Positions 23,136-35,860 of a stretch of 64,000 nucleotides of DNA are shown in pieces. The translations under genes were made by a program, and so were the position numbers. The DNA lies in assembly GCF_002575655.3 (NCBI RefSeq), contig NC_053037.3, positions 326,395,294 to 326,459,293 on the forward strand, given 5' to 3'. Origin of the DNA: Aegilops tauschii subsp. strangulata (taxonomy: Eukaryota; Streptophyta; Magnoliopsida; Poales; Poaceae). The notes beneath the pieces are model-generated. The model worked only from the letters and a program-made list of their open reading frames with translations, did not search any database and was not told where the DNA came from. How positions within the stretch are numbered: position 1 is the first letter of the stretch; the number at the start of each line of letters is the position of its first letter.

Positions 23136-25904
23136 CCTGCCCTTTGGGAGCCATGGCGGCCAAGGACCAGAGGGGAAACCCTCCTCCCATCTAGGGGGAA
23201 GCCAAGCAAGAAGATGAAGGAGGGTGCTCTATCCTCCTCTCTGCCGGTGGTGTCGGAACATCACCGGGGGAACCATCGTGTGACATCTACTCCAACAACT
23301 CTGTCATCTTCCTCAACACCTCCACCGCCTTACCTCGTCTATTATCAGTGGTCTGCTTTCCCGCAACCCACTATATGATGGAAATATGCCCTAGAGGCAA
23401 TAATAAAGTTGTTGTTATTATATTTCATTATTTATGATATTTTTTTTATTATTCATGCTAGAATTGTATTGATTGGAAACTTAAATACATGTGTGGATAC
23501 ATAAAAAATACCGTGTCCCTGGTAAACCTCTACTATACTAGCTCATTGATCAAAGATGGTTAAGGCTTCCTAACCATAGACATGTGTTGTCACTTGATAA
23601 CGGGATCACATCATTAGGAGAATGATGTGATGGAAAAGAACCATCCGTTAGCTTAGCATATGATCGCTCAGTTTATTGCTATTGCTTTCTTAAAGTCAAA
23701 TACATATTCCTTCGACTATGGGATCATACAACTCCTGGATACCGGAGGAATACCTTGTCTGCTATCAAACGTCACAACGTAACTGGGTGATTATAAAGAT
23801 GCTCGACAGGTATCTCCGAAGGTGTTTGCTGAGTTGGCATGGATCGAGATTAGGATTTGCCACTCCACGTATCGGAGAGGTATCTCTGGGCCCTCTTGGT
23901 AATGCACATCACAAGAAGCTTGCAAGCAAAGTAACTAAGGATTTAGTTACGATATGATGTATAACGGACCGAGTAAAGAGACTTGCCGATAACGAGATTG
24001 AACTAGGTATGAAGATACCGAGAATCGAATCTCCGGCAAGTAACATACCGATAGACAAAGGGAATTACGTATGTTGTCATAAGGTTCGACCGATAAAGAT
24101 CTTCGTAGAATATGTAGGAACCAATATGGGCATCCGGGTCCCTCTATTGATTATTGACCGGAGTGGTGTCTCGATCATGTCTACATAGTTCTCGAACCCA
24201 TAGGGTCCGCATGCTTAACGTTCGTTGACGATATAGTGTTATATGAGTTATGTGATTTGGTGATCGAATGTTGTTTGGAGTCCCGAACGAGATCATGGAC
24301 ATGACGAGGAGCTCCGGAATGGTCCGGAGGTAAAGATTGATATATAGTACGATGCTATTTGGACACCGAAAGAGTTTCAAGAGGTATCGGGTAGTCATCG
24401 GATCACCGGAAGGGGTTCCAGGAAACCCCGGGAGGTTAATGGGCCATATGGGCCAAAGGGGGAGGACACACCTGCCCACAAGGGGCTGGCGCGCCCCTCC
24501 TAAGGCCGCAGCCCATGGGGAGAGAAGGAAAGGGGGGAGTCGGCCTCCCCCTTCCTTCCCTCTTCTCCCCTTTCCTTCCCCCCTTGTTCAAACAAGGTAA
24601 GGGGGCGCCACGGGGTAGGAGCCCAAGGAGGCCGGCGGCCATCCTTGGGGCGCCTCCTGGCTGCCTCCCTTCCCCCACCAATATATATATGAGGGAGGGG
24701 CGCCACACAACCCACGACAATATCTTAGCCATGTGAAGCGCCCCTCTCCACAGTTCCGTCTCTCGGTCGTATTTTCGGAGTGCTTAGGCAAAGCCGTGTG
24801 GAGATAGCATCACCACCATCGTCACCACGCCGTCGTGCTGCCGGAACTCATCTACTACTTCGCTCGTCTTGCTGGATCAAGAAGGCGATGACGTCACCGA
24901 GCTGAACGTGTGTTGAACGCGGAGGTGTCATAAGTTCGGTACATGGTCGGTTGGATCATGAAGAAGTTCGACTACATCAACCGCGTTAATAAACGCTTTT
25001 GCTTTATGGTCTACGAGGGTACATAGACATACTCTCCCTATCGTTGCTATGCATCTCCATGGATAGATCTTGCGTGTGCGTAGAATTTTTTTTGTTTTTT
25101 CATGCAACGTTCCCCAACACTGTACCCCCTACTTGAACATGGTGCTTTATGCTATATACTATATCCAATGGTGTGTAGCCATCCTATGATGTTTGAGTAG
25201 ATTCTTTTTATCCCATGGGTTGATTGATGATCTTGATTGGTTTGAGTTGCGTGTTTTATTTTGGCGTTGTCCTATGGTTCCCTCCGTGTCGTGCACACAT
25301 GGGGGATTCCCGCTATAGGGTGTTGCAATATGTTCATTATTCATTTATAGTGGATTGCGGGGGTGACGGCAGCCTAAACCCGAGTAATAAGATTGTTGCG
25401 TATGGGATTAAAGGGGACTTTACACTTAAGGCTATGGTTCGGTTTTACCTTAATGATCTTTAGTAGTTGCGGATGCTTGCTAGAGTTTCAATCATAAGTG
25501 CATATGATCCAAGTACGGAAAGTATGTTAGCTCATGTCTCTCCCTCATATAAAATTACAATAATGATTACCGATCTTGTTATCAATTGCCTAGGACAATT
25601 TTGCAAATCCTGCCACCACTTTTCCACACTCGTTATACTAACTTAATTGTTCTTTTATTAAAATAACACCTAAGTTTTATCTCCACACTCTTTATTACCT
25701 TGCAAACTTATCCCACTACGCCTACAAAGTACTTCTAGTTTTATTACTTGTTCTAGGTAAACCAAATGTTGGTGTGGGTAGAGTTATATCGGTGGTCAAT
25801 ATAACTTGAAGAGAATATAAATTCTACCTTTAGCTCCTCATTGGGTTTGACACTCTTACTTATAGAAAAAGACTACAAACAATCTCCTATACTTGTGGTT
25901 ATCA
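23136..25904 (+). mobile_element. Gypsy-type LTR (3' part), interrupted by a copia solo LTR
   Basis: Sequence at 23136-23375 and 25120-25904 reads as one Triticeae gypsy LTR. The left piece is leader-like. The right piece continues 'ctgtaccccctacttgaacatgg' and ends at 25904 with the familiar 'cctatacttgtgg.ttatca' LTR terminus. The 5' part is cut off by the CACTA end at 23135. No primer-binding site follows 25904, so this is a solo or 3' LTR. Confidence 0.65.
23376..25119 (+). mobile_element. Copia (Angela/BARE/WIS-group) solo LTR
   Basis: Begins TGATGGAAATATGCCCTAGA and ends ACGTTCCCCAACA, the LTR termini of this group, with no internal region. It is flanked by CTATA (23371-23375) and CTGTA (25120-25124), a TSD with one mismatch. 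It carries a minus-strand-friendly GC-rich tract and a TATATATA motif near 24682-24690. It is the product of LTR-LTR recombination inside an older gypsy LTR. Confidence 0.85.
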
Positions 25905-26170
25905 GTAATATATTAGCATGGAACAATATATGTTTGAGATGTATCAATAACTTACGTACAAAACCACGGTAATTTTGACCCCAGGGAATTTTTTTGTTGA
26001 AAATCATACCCCCGCTAACGTATGTGTAAATAGTATGAAACATACACACAGCAAAGAGCTGACACATACAAACATCATGGCTTTCACCTGGCAAAAAATC
26101 TACTGAAAAACATACATCCGATAACTCATGTGTAAATAGCATGTCAATATACGCACCGCAGACATGATAA
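25905..26170. other. Unassigned AT-rich spacer
   Basis: No ORF, repeat boundary or RNA gene recognised. Short repeated phrases ('catgtgtaaatagcatg' and 'gtatgtgtaaatagtatg') suggest a decayed internal region of the adjacent copia element. Confidence 0.3.
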
Positions 26171-26175
26171 GTTAC

Positions 26176-26941
26176 TTACAAAACTGCAAAAATACTGAGA
26201 CGCTCGTGGAGGTGCTTGGGAGTCTCACCCTTCTCCATGCAAAAATAATGCAATGCACTGTTGTCCATTTCATATTGTGTTTGTTGGAGAGTGGTGGTAC
26301 CGGTCTTGGCCATTACAATGTTGTCCCACAGCTTTTCGGCATTTATGATGTGAATGTACGGTCTTCTCTCATCATATGATAGACCCTTTTTTATGAGCAT
26401 GATTGCAGATGAGTTCAGGTGCCTGTTGTAGACTTTTGATGGTGTGAGGTTATTTGGGTTGACGGGGTAGTAGCCGGTCTCCAAAATCTCCCACATCTCA
26501 TTGGAGGTCAACCTAAGATGATCCTACATCGCAACTCTCCAAATAGAAAAGTTTGTCATCTCATCGAGCACAGAGGGCATACCCGAAAAGTTATGCTTAG
26601 GTTTCTCAATTGTAGCTTCCGGGTAAATCCATGGGATATCGGTAGGGTTGGTACTCAAGGGAAGGTGTTGGGTAGAAGAGGAATTGGATGCATTTGCCAC
26701 CAAGGGCATGCATACCTCGTGTGTTAACGATAAGTATAGCACTAGAGACATATGCGGCCATCCTAGCTTGTACCGTATCCTCAATTAAAGCATGGTTTTC
26801 AAGTTTTTGTATTGCTAATGCATTAGTCAAATCCTCATGGGTGAATATCCTACCATCTTCATCCAATGGTGGGGCAACTTGTACCTGAGGATCCACAACA
26901 CCCAGAAGCTCTGGAGGAGCCACGGTCCCGTCTTGAGCCAT
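26176..26941 (-). pseudogene. Copia-type gag fragment (UBN2/retrotransposon gag-like)
   Basis: On the minus strand, 26606-26941 encodes an N-terminal Pro/Val-rich gag start. After a frame break, 26176-26511 encodes a segment with 'WEILETGYYP' and 'LWDNIV..K.GT..L...QYE' patterns typical of plant copia gag. The frame is interrupted around 26512-26620. Upstream on the minus strand, 26985-26995 carries a primer-binding-like TTGGTTTCAGAGC. The element is truncated downstream of gag: no protease, integrase or RT follows. Confidence 0.65.
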
Positions 26942-26995
26942 CTCGCTCTAGGGCGGTTAAGCCAGGAAAATAGACCATGAGGCTCTGAAACCAAT

Positions 26996-28158
26996 TGAAA
27001 GGATCGATATAGACCTAGAGGGGTTAATAGGTACAATTAAAAAAATTATTATTTAGCAATTTTAGGCAATAATACAATGTATGAAAGTGTGCCTAACAAT
27101 TACAAAGGTGAATCTAGGGCTAGCAATATATTCAACAACAACTTAGTAGCAAGTTAAGCAAGCACAATATTGTATAAGTAAAGACAAGGAGACAAGTAAT
27201 CACAAGTAAGGACTTAGGGTTAGGGATAATTGGAACTCCGGAGGCAATGATGTATCCCGATGTTCACTTCCTTGGAGGGAAGCTAGTCACCGTCGGAGGG
27301 GTGAATGTTACCAAAAAGGCTCACCCTATTCTCCTTGAGACAACACCACGATGGTGTTTATCAACCACTAGTGGTAGACCTTGAGGTGGTCTCCAAACCT
27401 TCACAAATTGTCTAGGGGTAATCACAAGGAACGATTCCTCTCCGAAGAATATATACCGCCTAGGAGTCTCCAACCTCCAAGAGTAACAAGACAAACACCA
27501 AGGATCCAAATCAAGCTCAAACACAAAAGTGATTGATCAAAGTGTGGGGAAGGAGTGGGTCTTGATTTTGATTGGTTTCCCTTTGAATCTCTGAGAATCA
27601 AAGGAACAAGGATTGGGAGGCTAAGAGGTGTATGTGTGGCGGATGGATGATATTTGATCAAAGGGTAACCCTAGAACAAAGTGACTAGGGGTATATATAG
27701 TGGTGGCTAAAATGAACCTTTACGGTCCAAAAATGCACTACCAAATAGACGGTAGATCTATACCAAACAATCTGGTCGGTGAACTACTCATAGTGTTGAC
27801 TGAAAATAGTGTAGAACAGAGGAAAAACAACAACCGAGCCAGAGCCAGCGAACATCTGGTTCAAAGGACCGGGCAATCTTGTCTGACTAGAGAAGAAATG
27901 CTGCCAGCCGAGGAGCAACCGGACGTTCGGTCAGAGGATCAGGTAATCCACCGGTGCTCCAGCGGACAGTCCGATCGCATGACAAAACAATTCGGTCTGT
28001 CTGTAAGAAATTTTGATGAAACATGGACAGTTTCATAGGCGTTGTTTCGTAGGATCATACCCGCGACCCCCGTGCCATCAGCTTCAGGGAACGCACCGTC
28101 CACATTGAGCTTCGACCATCTATGATGTAGGGTGGGACCCTATACGGCCGATCTTTCA
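26996..28158 (-). mobile_element. 5' LTR of the gag-bearing copia-like element (approximate end)
   Basis: The LTR boundary next to the primer-binding site is at 26996 (TGAAAGGATCGATATAG on the plus strand). A minus-strand TATATA promoter motif is near 27692-27699. The outer end is not certain: I find no clear TG/CA plus TSD before 28158. Open frames inside this LTR are not credible genes. Confidence 0.5.
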
Positions 28159-29037
28159 TGAAAGGAGCGGATCCCAACTAAGAACACGAAGAACACGAGG
28201 GGAAACACGAGGGAAAACACAAGAGAATCACTAAAACCAACAAGATATAGTCACACATGTGCTAGATCCTCGAAACACGAGAGGAGATACAAGATCCACG
28301 ATCAACAAAGGACGATACAGAGGTAACCGGTTCTTCTCCGTGATGAGGTCTTGATGGGGCCACCCAAGAGGGGGTCTTGAATCCAAGGGGATCTTCTCCG
28401 TAGAGGGGCCGCGGTCTCTCTCGTAGAGTAGATCCGTAATGGATGAGCAAAGCTCTATCTCACATATGAGCTAATCCTTTGCTAACCCTAGAAAGAGGGA
28501 GGAGGAGGAGTATATATAGTCTAGGTGGGCGAAGGGGTACATGGGCCTCGGCCCTTCACTGTGCGCGCGGAGCCGGATGTCCGGGCTGGCGGGGCTGGTC
28601 TCGTGCTCTCTGGATAGCCGGGGCCGGATGTCCGGGACTTCGGGAGGTGCCGGATGTCCGGGGCATGGGGCCGGATGTCCGGGCTGTCGGGGTCGCTTCC
28701 GGAGCTCTCTGAATAGTAAGGGGGCGGATTTCCGGGGGTCGGGCCGGATGTCCGGGGCCTGTAGCAGCTGGCTCTTCTTCCTTCTCCTTCCTTTGCTTTC
28801 GCGCACGCTTGGCCTTGGTCCTTGGGTTCTCCATGGTCTCCTTGGGTGTACCTAAGTATGAACAAGGTCCGCGCTTGAAGTAGCATCCATGTCTTACATG
28901 CGGAAAGGGAAGATTCGGAAAGGAGCGAGTTCACCTTGTGTCCAATGACGTATGCTTGAGGTCTCAACATGTGGGCACTTGGGGCTTGGGGAGTAGTCAT
29001 AGTGTACATGGGAATGATCGTAGGATGCTCCGCATCA
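28159..29037 (-). mobile_element. LTR-like segment with CCGGATGTCCGG repeats
   Basis: The segment begins TGAAAGGAGCGG and ends CTCCGCATCA, so it could be a TG...CA LTR, but the 5 bp on each side (TTTCA and ATCTA) do not match. A minus-strand TATATATA is at about 28511-28518, followed by a leader-like sequence on the minus strand. Five exact CCGGATGTCCGG motifs and one variant lie upstream of that TATA (28573-28755). Confidence 0.5.
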
Positions 29038-29330
29038 ATCTAGGAGGGACTGGTCTAATGATAGGGGCCATGAGTGGTGATGTACAGGGTCTACTTCGGG
29101 GTTTTAATGGATGTCAAGAAGAGTGTTGATGTGGCTTGATAAAAATCTCCGAGATGAATCGAATGGATTATCTGGTGACGAGCATGCCATGAGCACTGAG
29201 AGGCGCTCGTCCACATTACACCGACCAAGGAGGTGCAGGAGTCATTCCGGCCCGGTGTTGGTGATGTCCTCCAGGGTCGGCGTCCATGGCATTCCATAGG
29301 TCCCGTGCAAAACATGGAATGTATCCTTTG
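29038..29330. other. Unassigned flank of the large gypsy insertion
   Basis: About 290 bp with no recognised feature. Its last five bases, CTTTG, are the TSD of the gypsy element, so this sequence was contiguous with 53320 onwards before the insertion. Confidence 0.4.
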
Positions 29331-29851
29331 TGTCGTGGTTTTGTCACGGCAGATGTCCTAAGGAAAGGACTTAGTCGTGGAGCCATCGCGCGGGTTAGCT
29401 TAAAGGGGTTAAAGCGGACAAGGGACGCAGAGAGTTTATACTGGTTCGGCCCCTTGCGGTGAAGGTAAAAGCCTAATCCAGTTGTTGTGGAATTGCTAGG
29501 GTTTCGATGACTAGGGAGCGAATACGCTTTGCCTGAGTCTCGAGTTGTTGTCTGTTGTCCTTGAACCGCCGCCAGGTCGTCCCCTTATATACATGGGTTG
29601 ACGCCCGTCGGTTTACAGAATCCCGAGGCCGGCTCATAAACATGTCCGGCTCGGTCTCTGCTCTTTCTATCTTACAACACAAGTTTACATATCAATGCCG
29701 GTTTATGTCTACAGGCCATAAACCGGCTTTGGGCCCTGGGCCTTCATACAGCGTCACCGTCTGTCTTCATGGGCTTCAGATATAGTGAACTACCATGGGG
29801 TTAACCCGGTCTCTCCTGGTCGGTTTACGCCCAGTGGTAATATCCCCAACA
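29331..29851 (-). repeat. 3' LTR of the Tat-type gypsy element
   Basis: Begins TGTCGTGGTTTTGTCACGGC and ends ATCCCCAACA on the plus strand; same 521-bp length as the other LTR. It holds a TATATA motif near 29585-29590 (minus-strand promoter) and several CCGGTTTA-type elements. The internal side at 29852 begins with pyrimidines, i.e. a purine-rich tract on the minus strand. Confidence 0.93.
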
Positions 29852-30115
29852 TTAGGCCCCAGATTGATTTGAACTGGTTCATGTCAATCCTCAATACTTT
29901 AGAAAAAAATTCTTCAACATCTTCACGTAATCTTGTAAACCGCCGTGACATCATCTTCCAGGACCATGGTAAATCGCCGTGACGTCATCTGTTATTTAAA
30001 ACTGTGTATAACCCATCTTCATTAATGAGCCTCCGACAATCGAGGTAACAACTCCGCCTCATATCCAAATTTTGGGCTCCTCGATTTTCACGCCTGACGC
30101 TTATCTTTTTGCCTT

Positions 30116-30123
30116 TATAAATA
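30116..30123 (+). promoter_or_regulatory. TATA box of the antisense gene
   Basis: TATAAATA on the plus strand is followed about 30-180 bp downstream by a C-rich, gene-like 5' leader. A consensus donor (GTGAGT at 30306) splits the leader from the coding exon that starts at 30856. Confidence 0.5.
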
Positions 30124-30149
30124 GGGCCAGGGGGTCTTTCCACCCCCCC

Positions 30150-33100
30150 CCCCGTACCTCTTCACATCATCTTCTTCCTTGTGCTGCCCGACCTTTCGAG
30201 CTCCGCCGCCACCGTCGACCTTCGTTTCTGCCTCCGCAACGGCCGCTGCATCAACCTGACCGGACCAGAAAAGTGCGGCGCTCCTCCGCTGTTCCCTCAT
30301 CATTAGTGAGTTCTTCTTTTCTTTGCTCTAGATCCACCATTAGGGTTTCAATGTTCATCGGAGTCTATCCAATCTCCGCCATTGTTCTTTCCTGTTCTTT
30401 TCATTAGCATAAACAACTAGCTGGATCCGATATTTCTTACGCGGCCGTAGCCATAATCCCCTTTTTGTTAGATCTGTTCCTTTACACAAAACTCATATGA
30501 ACCTTGCTGAACTGTTCAAACACTTGAAATTAGGTCTGAATTTATTTTGATTTTCCAACGCACGGCAGATCTGAAATTACCATGCCAAGCTGTGAAACTT
30601 GTTTTTCCTTCACTTACGCATTTTCAAACTTGTATCTTCAATACCAGATTAGGCGGTTTAACTTCATAGAAAAAATGATGACCCAGTAGATACCATTAGT
30701 CCCCTGTTGAACCGCCACTGCATTCATCATTGCACTGTCTCCATTGTCAGACTCCGGTTTACATATAACCAGCTCCGGTTTAACAATATGCTTAGATCCT
30801 TACCGCCTTATAGTTGTCCACTGTAAATCCTAAACCGGCAATAATCATGTTTCAGATTTTCATTGTCATGGCCAAGCAAGTCTATGAATGTGATTGGGCT
30901 CCTTCTCGAGTAACCGAAGAACAGTTAAACAACTGTGTTAAAATGGGCGCTTTAGCCAAGAAAGATGTCATCCACTGGAGGGTCCCTGGCCCGAAAAATC
31001 CTCCTACTCCCAAGGATGGAGAGGTAGTCGTGTTTGCTGATCACTTGGGTCAAGGTTTTAGCCCTCCCGGTTCAAAAACTTTCTAAGATGTACTGGCCAG
31101 CTTTCAGTTGCACCCTCAAGACATCGGTCCAAACTCTGTGACCAACATTTGCCACTTCCAAGTCTTCTGTGAGGCTTATCTACAAGAGGAGCCCACGGTT
31201 GAATTGTTTAGGGACTTCTTTCACTTAAACTGTCGCACAGAGTTCACGGATGGACCCAATACAGAATTGGGTGGAATGGCGGTTCAGAAAAGGAAGGAGT
31301 TACTTTCCCTCATCCCAAGCTCCACAGTCACCCCAAAGAGTGGAACAAGACTTGGTTTTATTGCAAAGACACATCTCCAACTGATGAGAACCCCTTGCCA
31401 GGTTACCGCCCTCACCGCCTTAGTAACACGCATCCTTTTCCCCAGAGGTTGACTGCCAAAGAAAGGGCCAACTATGCCCCTCAGCTATCAAAGCTTAGAG
31501 CCTTCATGGCGAACGGTTTGACAGGAGTTGACCTTGCTCGTTGTTGGATAAGCTGGAGTATTCTGCCCTTAAGCCGGCGCTCCAGTTTGATGTGTGAGTA
31601 CACAGGGAGTTTGAAGGATGCACAGCGACACATTGATATTCAGCTTACAGATGCAGAAGTAACTGAGGCTGTAAAGAAGATGCTGAATGAACCGGAGGCT
31701 GTCTATAGCCAGACCGGACTACTCCCTTTCTGTACCTTCAACAAACCGCCAGTTGTAAGAATCATCTAACTTCCTTACTGTAAGTTACCTCTTTTCAACA
31801 TATTTCCTGAGAGCTTGTCTGATTTTGACACGGTGATGATCCATTCTGGAATAAAAAGCCACAAGACAAACCAGTAAAACCGCAAGACAAACCGGTCAAG
31901 CCGCAAGACAAACCGGTCAAGCCAGTTCGTCCAAAGACCAAGGTTGTTAAAAAACCTGCTAAGAAAAGGACCACTGCATCCTCCGAGCTACCAGCTGATG
32001 ACGATGTGGGTAACCCGGAATCAGAGGTAGAACTTGACTCTCTTGGTTCATTTTTCGTACACCTCATTGACAATGATTATTATTAGGACGACGCTGAAGG
32101 CAGTCATGCTGATGATGTAGAGGTAATCATTCTTTCCTCCGATTCAGATCCTCTGCCAACATCAAAAATCCGTCGAGCAAACCGGAAAGTAAAATTTTCT
32201 CACCCCCTTGCTTACTTGGACCCAAACTTTCTTTTGAAGACACAGCAGCACGAAGCTCGCCGCACAACCCGGCACAGCGGCCAGGTGGTTACCTCCGTCG
32301 GTTTACCGAACACTCCGGTTCGGAAACGCCGATCAGAGGTCTCTCATCCCCTTGACACTTCATGCCCCAAAGTGGGTTGTTTCCGTCAGCCTCTTAACCC
32401 GTCTGATTCAAATTATCAGGGTACTTCTCACTCATCTTCTGGCGAGTCATCGGCCACAAAGCTTCCACCCCTCAAAACAGTTCTTGGGTGAGCCATACAC
32501 TTATTTTTATCCTTGATATGTTATTTTTATATATGGTACTGATCCTCATGTTTATTTTTCTCAGCGCCAAGCCCAGACCCAGCAAGAAGGCTCGATTGAA
32601 TAAACCGGCTGATGATAACATAGCTGGTGAACCGGACCCAACTCCAGATCCTGAAGAGACCGATGTTGACGCCATGCTTAATGACCCCCCACCTCAAGAC
32701 CATGACCTTTTTGCTGAGCAGGTAGAAGTTGACACCACAAGCCATGCTGACCAGCCAACCAGCCCTGTCCGGCCTGATGACAAACCGGTTAGTCCAGTTA
32801 AGGCTACTGACAACCCACCAACTCCAGCAAAAGCTGCTGATGATAAAGAGGATGATATTATGATTACTGGCATTGGCCACACCACTCCTGGTAATCCTGT
32901 CGCTTTGTCAAAGCATACTGCCAAGGACGAGCTCTCTGCTATCGGCAAAGGCAAATGGAACGTCGATTTGTCAAACTATGCCCATCTTAGTGCTCAAGAC
33001 CTTCACTCCGGCTTCTTGAACCGTTTGTACACTAGCCGTGACTATGAAGCCGGTTTGGTAAATTTGATGAAAGAGCGATATGAGGTAATCAATACTCAAC

Positions 33101-34501
33101 TCTGCTTAACTGTCTTTCTTTGTAAATTTCAAATGTCAACTCCAGTAGCCCCCAAGTGACGGTTTAAGATATCAATCTAAACCGGGACTTTTAATAACAA
33201 TCTTTATATTTGCAACACTTCATCTTTTTTCACTGGTATAGCCCCCAAGGGCCGGTTTAACTTTATAAAGATGAACCGGGACTGTAGAAGAATTCCCATA
33301 GCAGCAATTATGAGCAAACACACATTAGCCCCCAAGTGCCAAGATTAATACTTGTATTGTGCTTGGGACTTGTAAAAATTTCTGATAAAGAGGAAATATG
33401 CATTAGCCCCCAAGTACCAAGGGCATAACTTGTTATGTGCTTGGTACTTCAAATATGTACTGTCAACTCATGATATATCTGTCTCTTTATAGGCTGAGCT
33501 GAGTAAGAAGGAAAGCCAAACCGCTGATCTGCAAGAGAACCTCAAATCCGAGCAAGCCGAAACCTCCAAAGCCAAGGAAGAGTTGACTAGCGCTCTAGGC
33601 GCTATGGAGAAACTGAAAGAGGGCTTCAACAAGGAGCGGGCGGATTGGGAGACTGAAAAATCCGCTTTGATAAAAAGGGCTGAGAACGCAGAAGCAGCTC
33701 TTAAACCGGTGGTTGATGAACTGACCGGTGTAAAGCGGTAGATTCATGCCATGACTGCTGTTGTGTTCGGTAAAAATCTTTTCCTTAATACTTTCAACAT
33801 GTCTTCCCATGCATTGTCGGTTTACTGATGTGTACAATGGTGCAGGAACTCGCATTAGCCATTTGGGCTCTGATGTACAAAAGAAGTTGAAGGCTGCCTA
33901 CACTCTGATAGAGCAGTTGTACACCGGCACACAGCGGATCATCTATACCGCTTCACACAATAATCCTCCTCCCACCTTGATCAAGGAAACCTTAGAAAGG
34001 TTATCTATGCTTCTTGCCCGGGTAGAAGAGCTAAAAAAGTCTGCCACAAGAACGGGCGCTCTGACCGCACTAATCCGGGCAAAAGCATGGGTACCTGACT
34101 TTGATCCAGTGGAAGCGGCCCAAGGCTATCCCAGCTTGAAAGAAGACGGAACAGAATTTGGCAATGATGATCTCCGAACCATAAACCGGGAAGTACGTCC
34201 ATTGGCTTGTCAACTGGCTGAAGAGGCGGATCTCTCGTACTATCAGGCGAGTTATGATGACAAGAACAGACGGGTTGCTGCACCAATTCCGGAAGCGCAA
34301 AATCTTACCCCACCAATCCGTAAGCACACTTATGCCCCTGACATTGAACCGTCCACGCTTATAAGCGATGAAGCTGTATTCCAAGCCCTAACTGGGATCG
34401 ACTGGGCAACTGTTGACTTCCAGCCACTGGGTAGAGAAGAGGGAGTTGAACTGGTGCAAGATGATCCGCAGCCGTCAGGCCAAGCTGGTGACGAATCATG
34501 A
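30150..34501 (+). pseudogene. Antisense split gene of the gypsy element (Transposase_28/'putative gypsy type transposon'-like protein)
   Basis: The gene runs opposite to gag-pol. A leader (about 30150-30305) ends at a GTGAGT donor; an acceptor at 30854-30855 precedes the ATG at 30868. The first coding part (30868-31770) has the pattern of the plant gypsy-associated domain ('LTAKERANYAPQLSKLRAFM', then 'LARCWISWSILPLSRR'). It is broken by TAA at 31084 and a frameshift near 31310. Then come a Lys/Pro tract with three 21-bp repeats (about 31860-31922), an acidic Pro-rich region (32560-32880), and a segment ending at a GAG/GTAATC donor near 33085. An Ala/Glu/Lys coiled coil follows (33494-33769, TAG at 33739). 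The C-terminal exon is 33846-34501. The function of such proteins is unknown. Confidence 0.7.
31858..31925 (+). repeat. 21-bp tandem repeat coding KPQDKPV
   Basis: Three consecutive 21-bp units related to CGCAAGACAAACCGGTCAAG encode a repeating seven-residue Lys/Pro/Asp motif within the antisense gene. Confidence 0.75.
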
Positions 34502-35860
34502 TCCGGAGGCCGGTTTAGCCTTCTACATGCTGCCACACGTATTTGAGAAAACAATTATCCTTTTGGGCACTGAAACGCCCTGTAATAGGCTAGTTAAAAC
34601 ACTTGGTCTGTTATGCCTTCGTGCATATTTATCTGTGACTGATGCTTGCTAATTCGCCATGCTTAAGATATAATGTTCATAATCCATAGCCATTTATTCA
34701 AGCTATCCCTGCAGATAAGAAGCTTAAAGCGCCCTGGCGGTTTACCACCGGGCGGGTCACAATACCCAAATATATATATGACCAAGGTTTATAACCAAGG
34801 TTGTAAAGTATGATACTTGTGACCTTTAGGCATAATGTTGGCTGACCAACTTTGTAGTGAGGATCATAACCCTACTCCGGAGGAGAAATAACTCCTGTTA
34901 TATGATGCCGGTTTACAATAAAACCGTTCCGGGTTGTGATAAACACCGATTTATTCCATACTGGTGACTTTGAGTCAAAACCAGACCGGGTTGATAGTCT
35001 CCGGATTATAATTTGATCGTGTACTGACAACTTGTAGTTGACAGCCTAACCGGGTTGATAAACACCGGTTTGAAAACATCACAAATCTTATCAAAAGAAA
35101 GAAAAACTTAGCAAAAGGCAAATAAAAACCGTTGTAGTCGAGGCTTTTCACGGGCTGCCAGGCCCCAAATTCGAGGCTTTTCATGGGCTGCCAGGCCACT
35201 GAGTTAAACCATTTTTGCAAAGCCTTTTAATATGGTCCTCAATCCTTAACCAATCATCGTTTTAACTTGACAAGTTCAGGGTCTTTATTTTAGAGTAACT
35301 TGTCAAAGTTCGAAGGGTCATACCAGGTTTACCTGGGCGGAGTGACTTACTTAAATAGGTAGGTTAACCCGGGGTTTTAGGTGTATACACCAGGCTTCCA
35401 AGCCATGGCTTGATAGCCTATTACAAGTGTAGATTCTTAGTTCATTTCAACAGCAAAGAATCCCCAAGTAACGTTTTGAGCTATGTTCAGTGGGTGCCTA
35501 TGTTTGAGTTGTTGTTTTACAACACTCTCTTTGGCCCCGGATTGATTTGGCTCTGAGCCGATCAAGAGGTGTGACTATGGTTCAGATACGACCAAGCCCC
35601 CAAGTGATGCTGTGGCGTTGCGCCGATCAAGAGGTGTAGCTATGGTTCGGATACGACCAAGCCCCCAAATGATGTAATCTAAAGCTTTGAGAAGCTAAAT
35701 CAAGGGGTAAACCGGACGCCGCTTTATAAACAGAAGCTCCATGTAACCACACATGATGTAAGAAAAACAACAGATACCCCGCTTTAGCTGAGGTTCCGGT
35801 TTATTATATTGATTATAATATATACATTGTCATAATATGTACATAAGCAGAGCCTATGGC
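34502..35860. other. Spacer between convergent antisense gene and integrase
   Basis: Non-coding 3' region of both transcription units inside the gypsy element. It contains a direct repeat of about 62 bp (35566-35610 and 35626-35672, 'gatcaagaggtgt..ctatggttc.gatacgaccaagcccc') and many CCGGTTTA-like words that also occur in the LTRs. No ORF is supported. Confidence 0.5.

Noticed and set aside
28521..29009. 162-codon Pro-rich minus ORF
   Set aside because: Translation of the CCGGATGTCCGG repeat cluster within an LTR-like segment.
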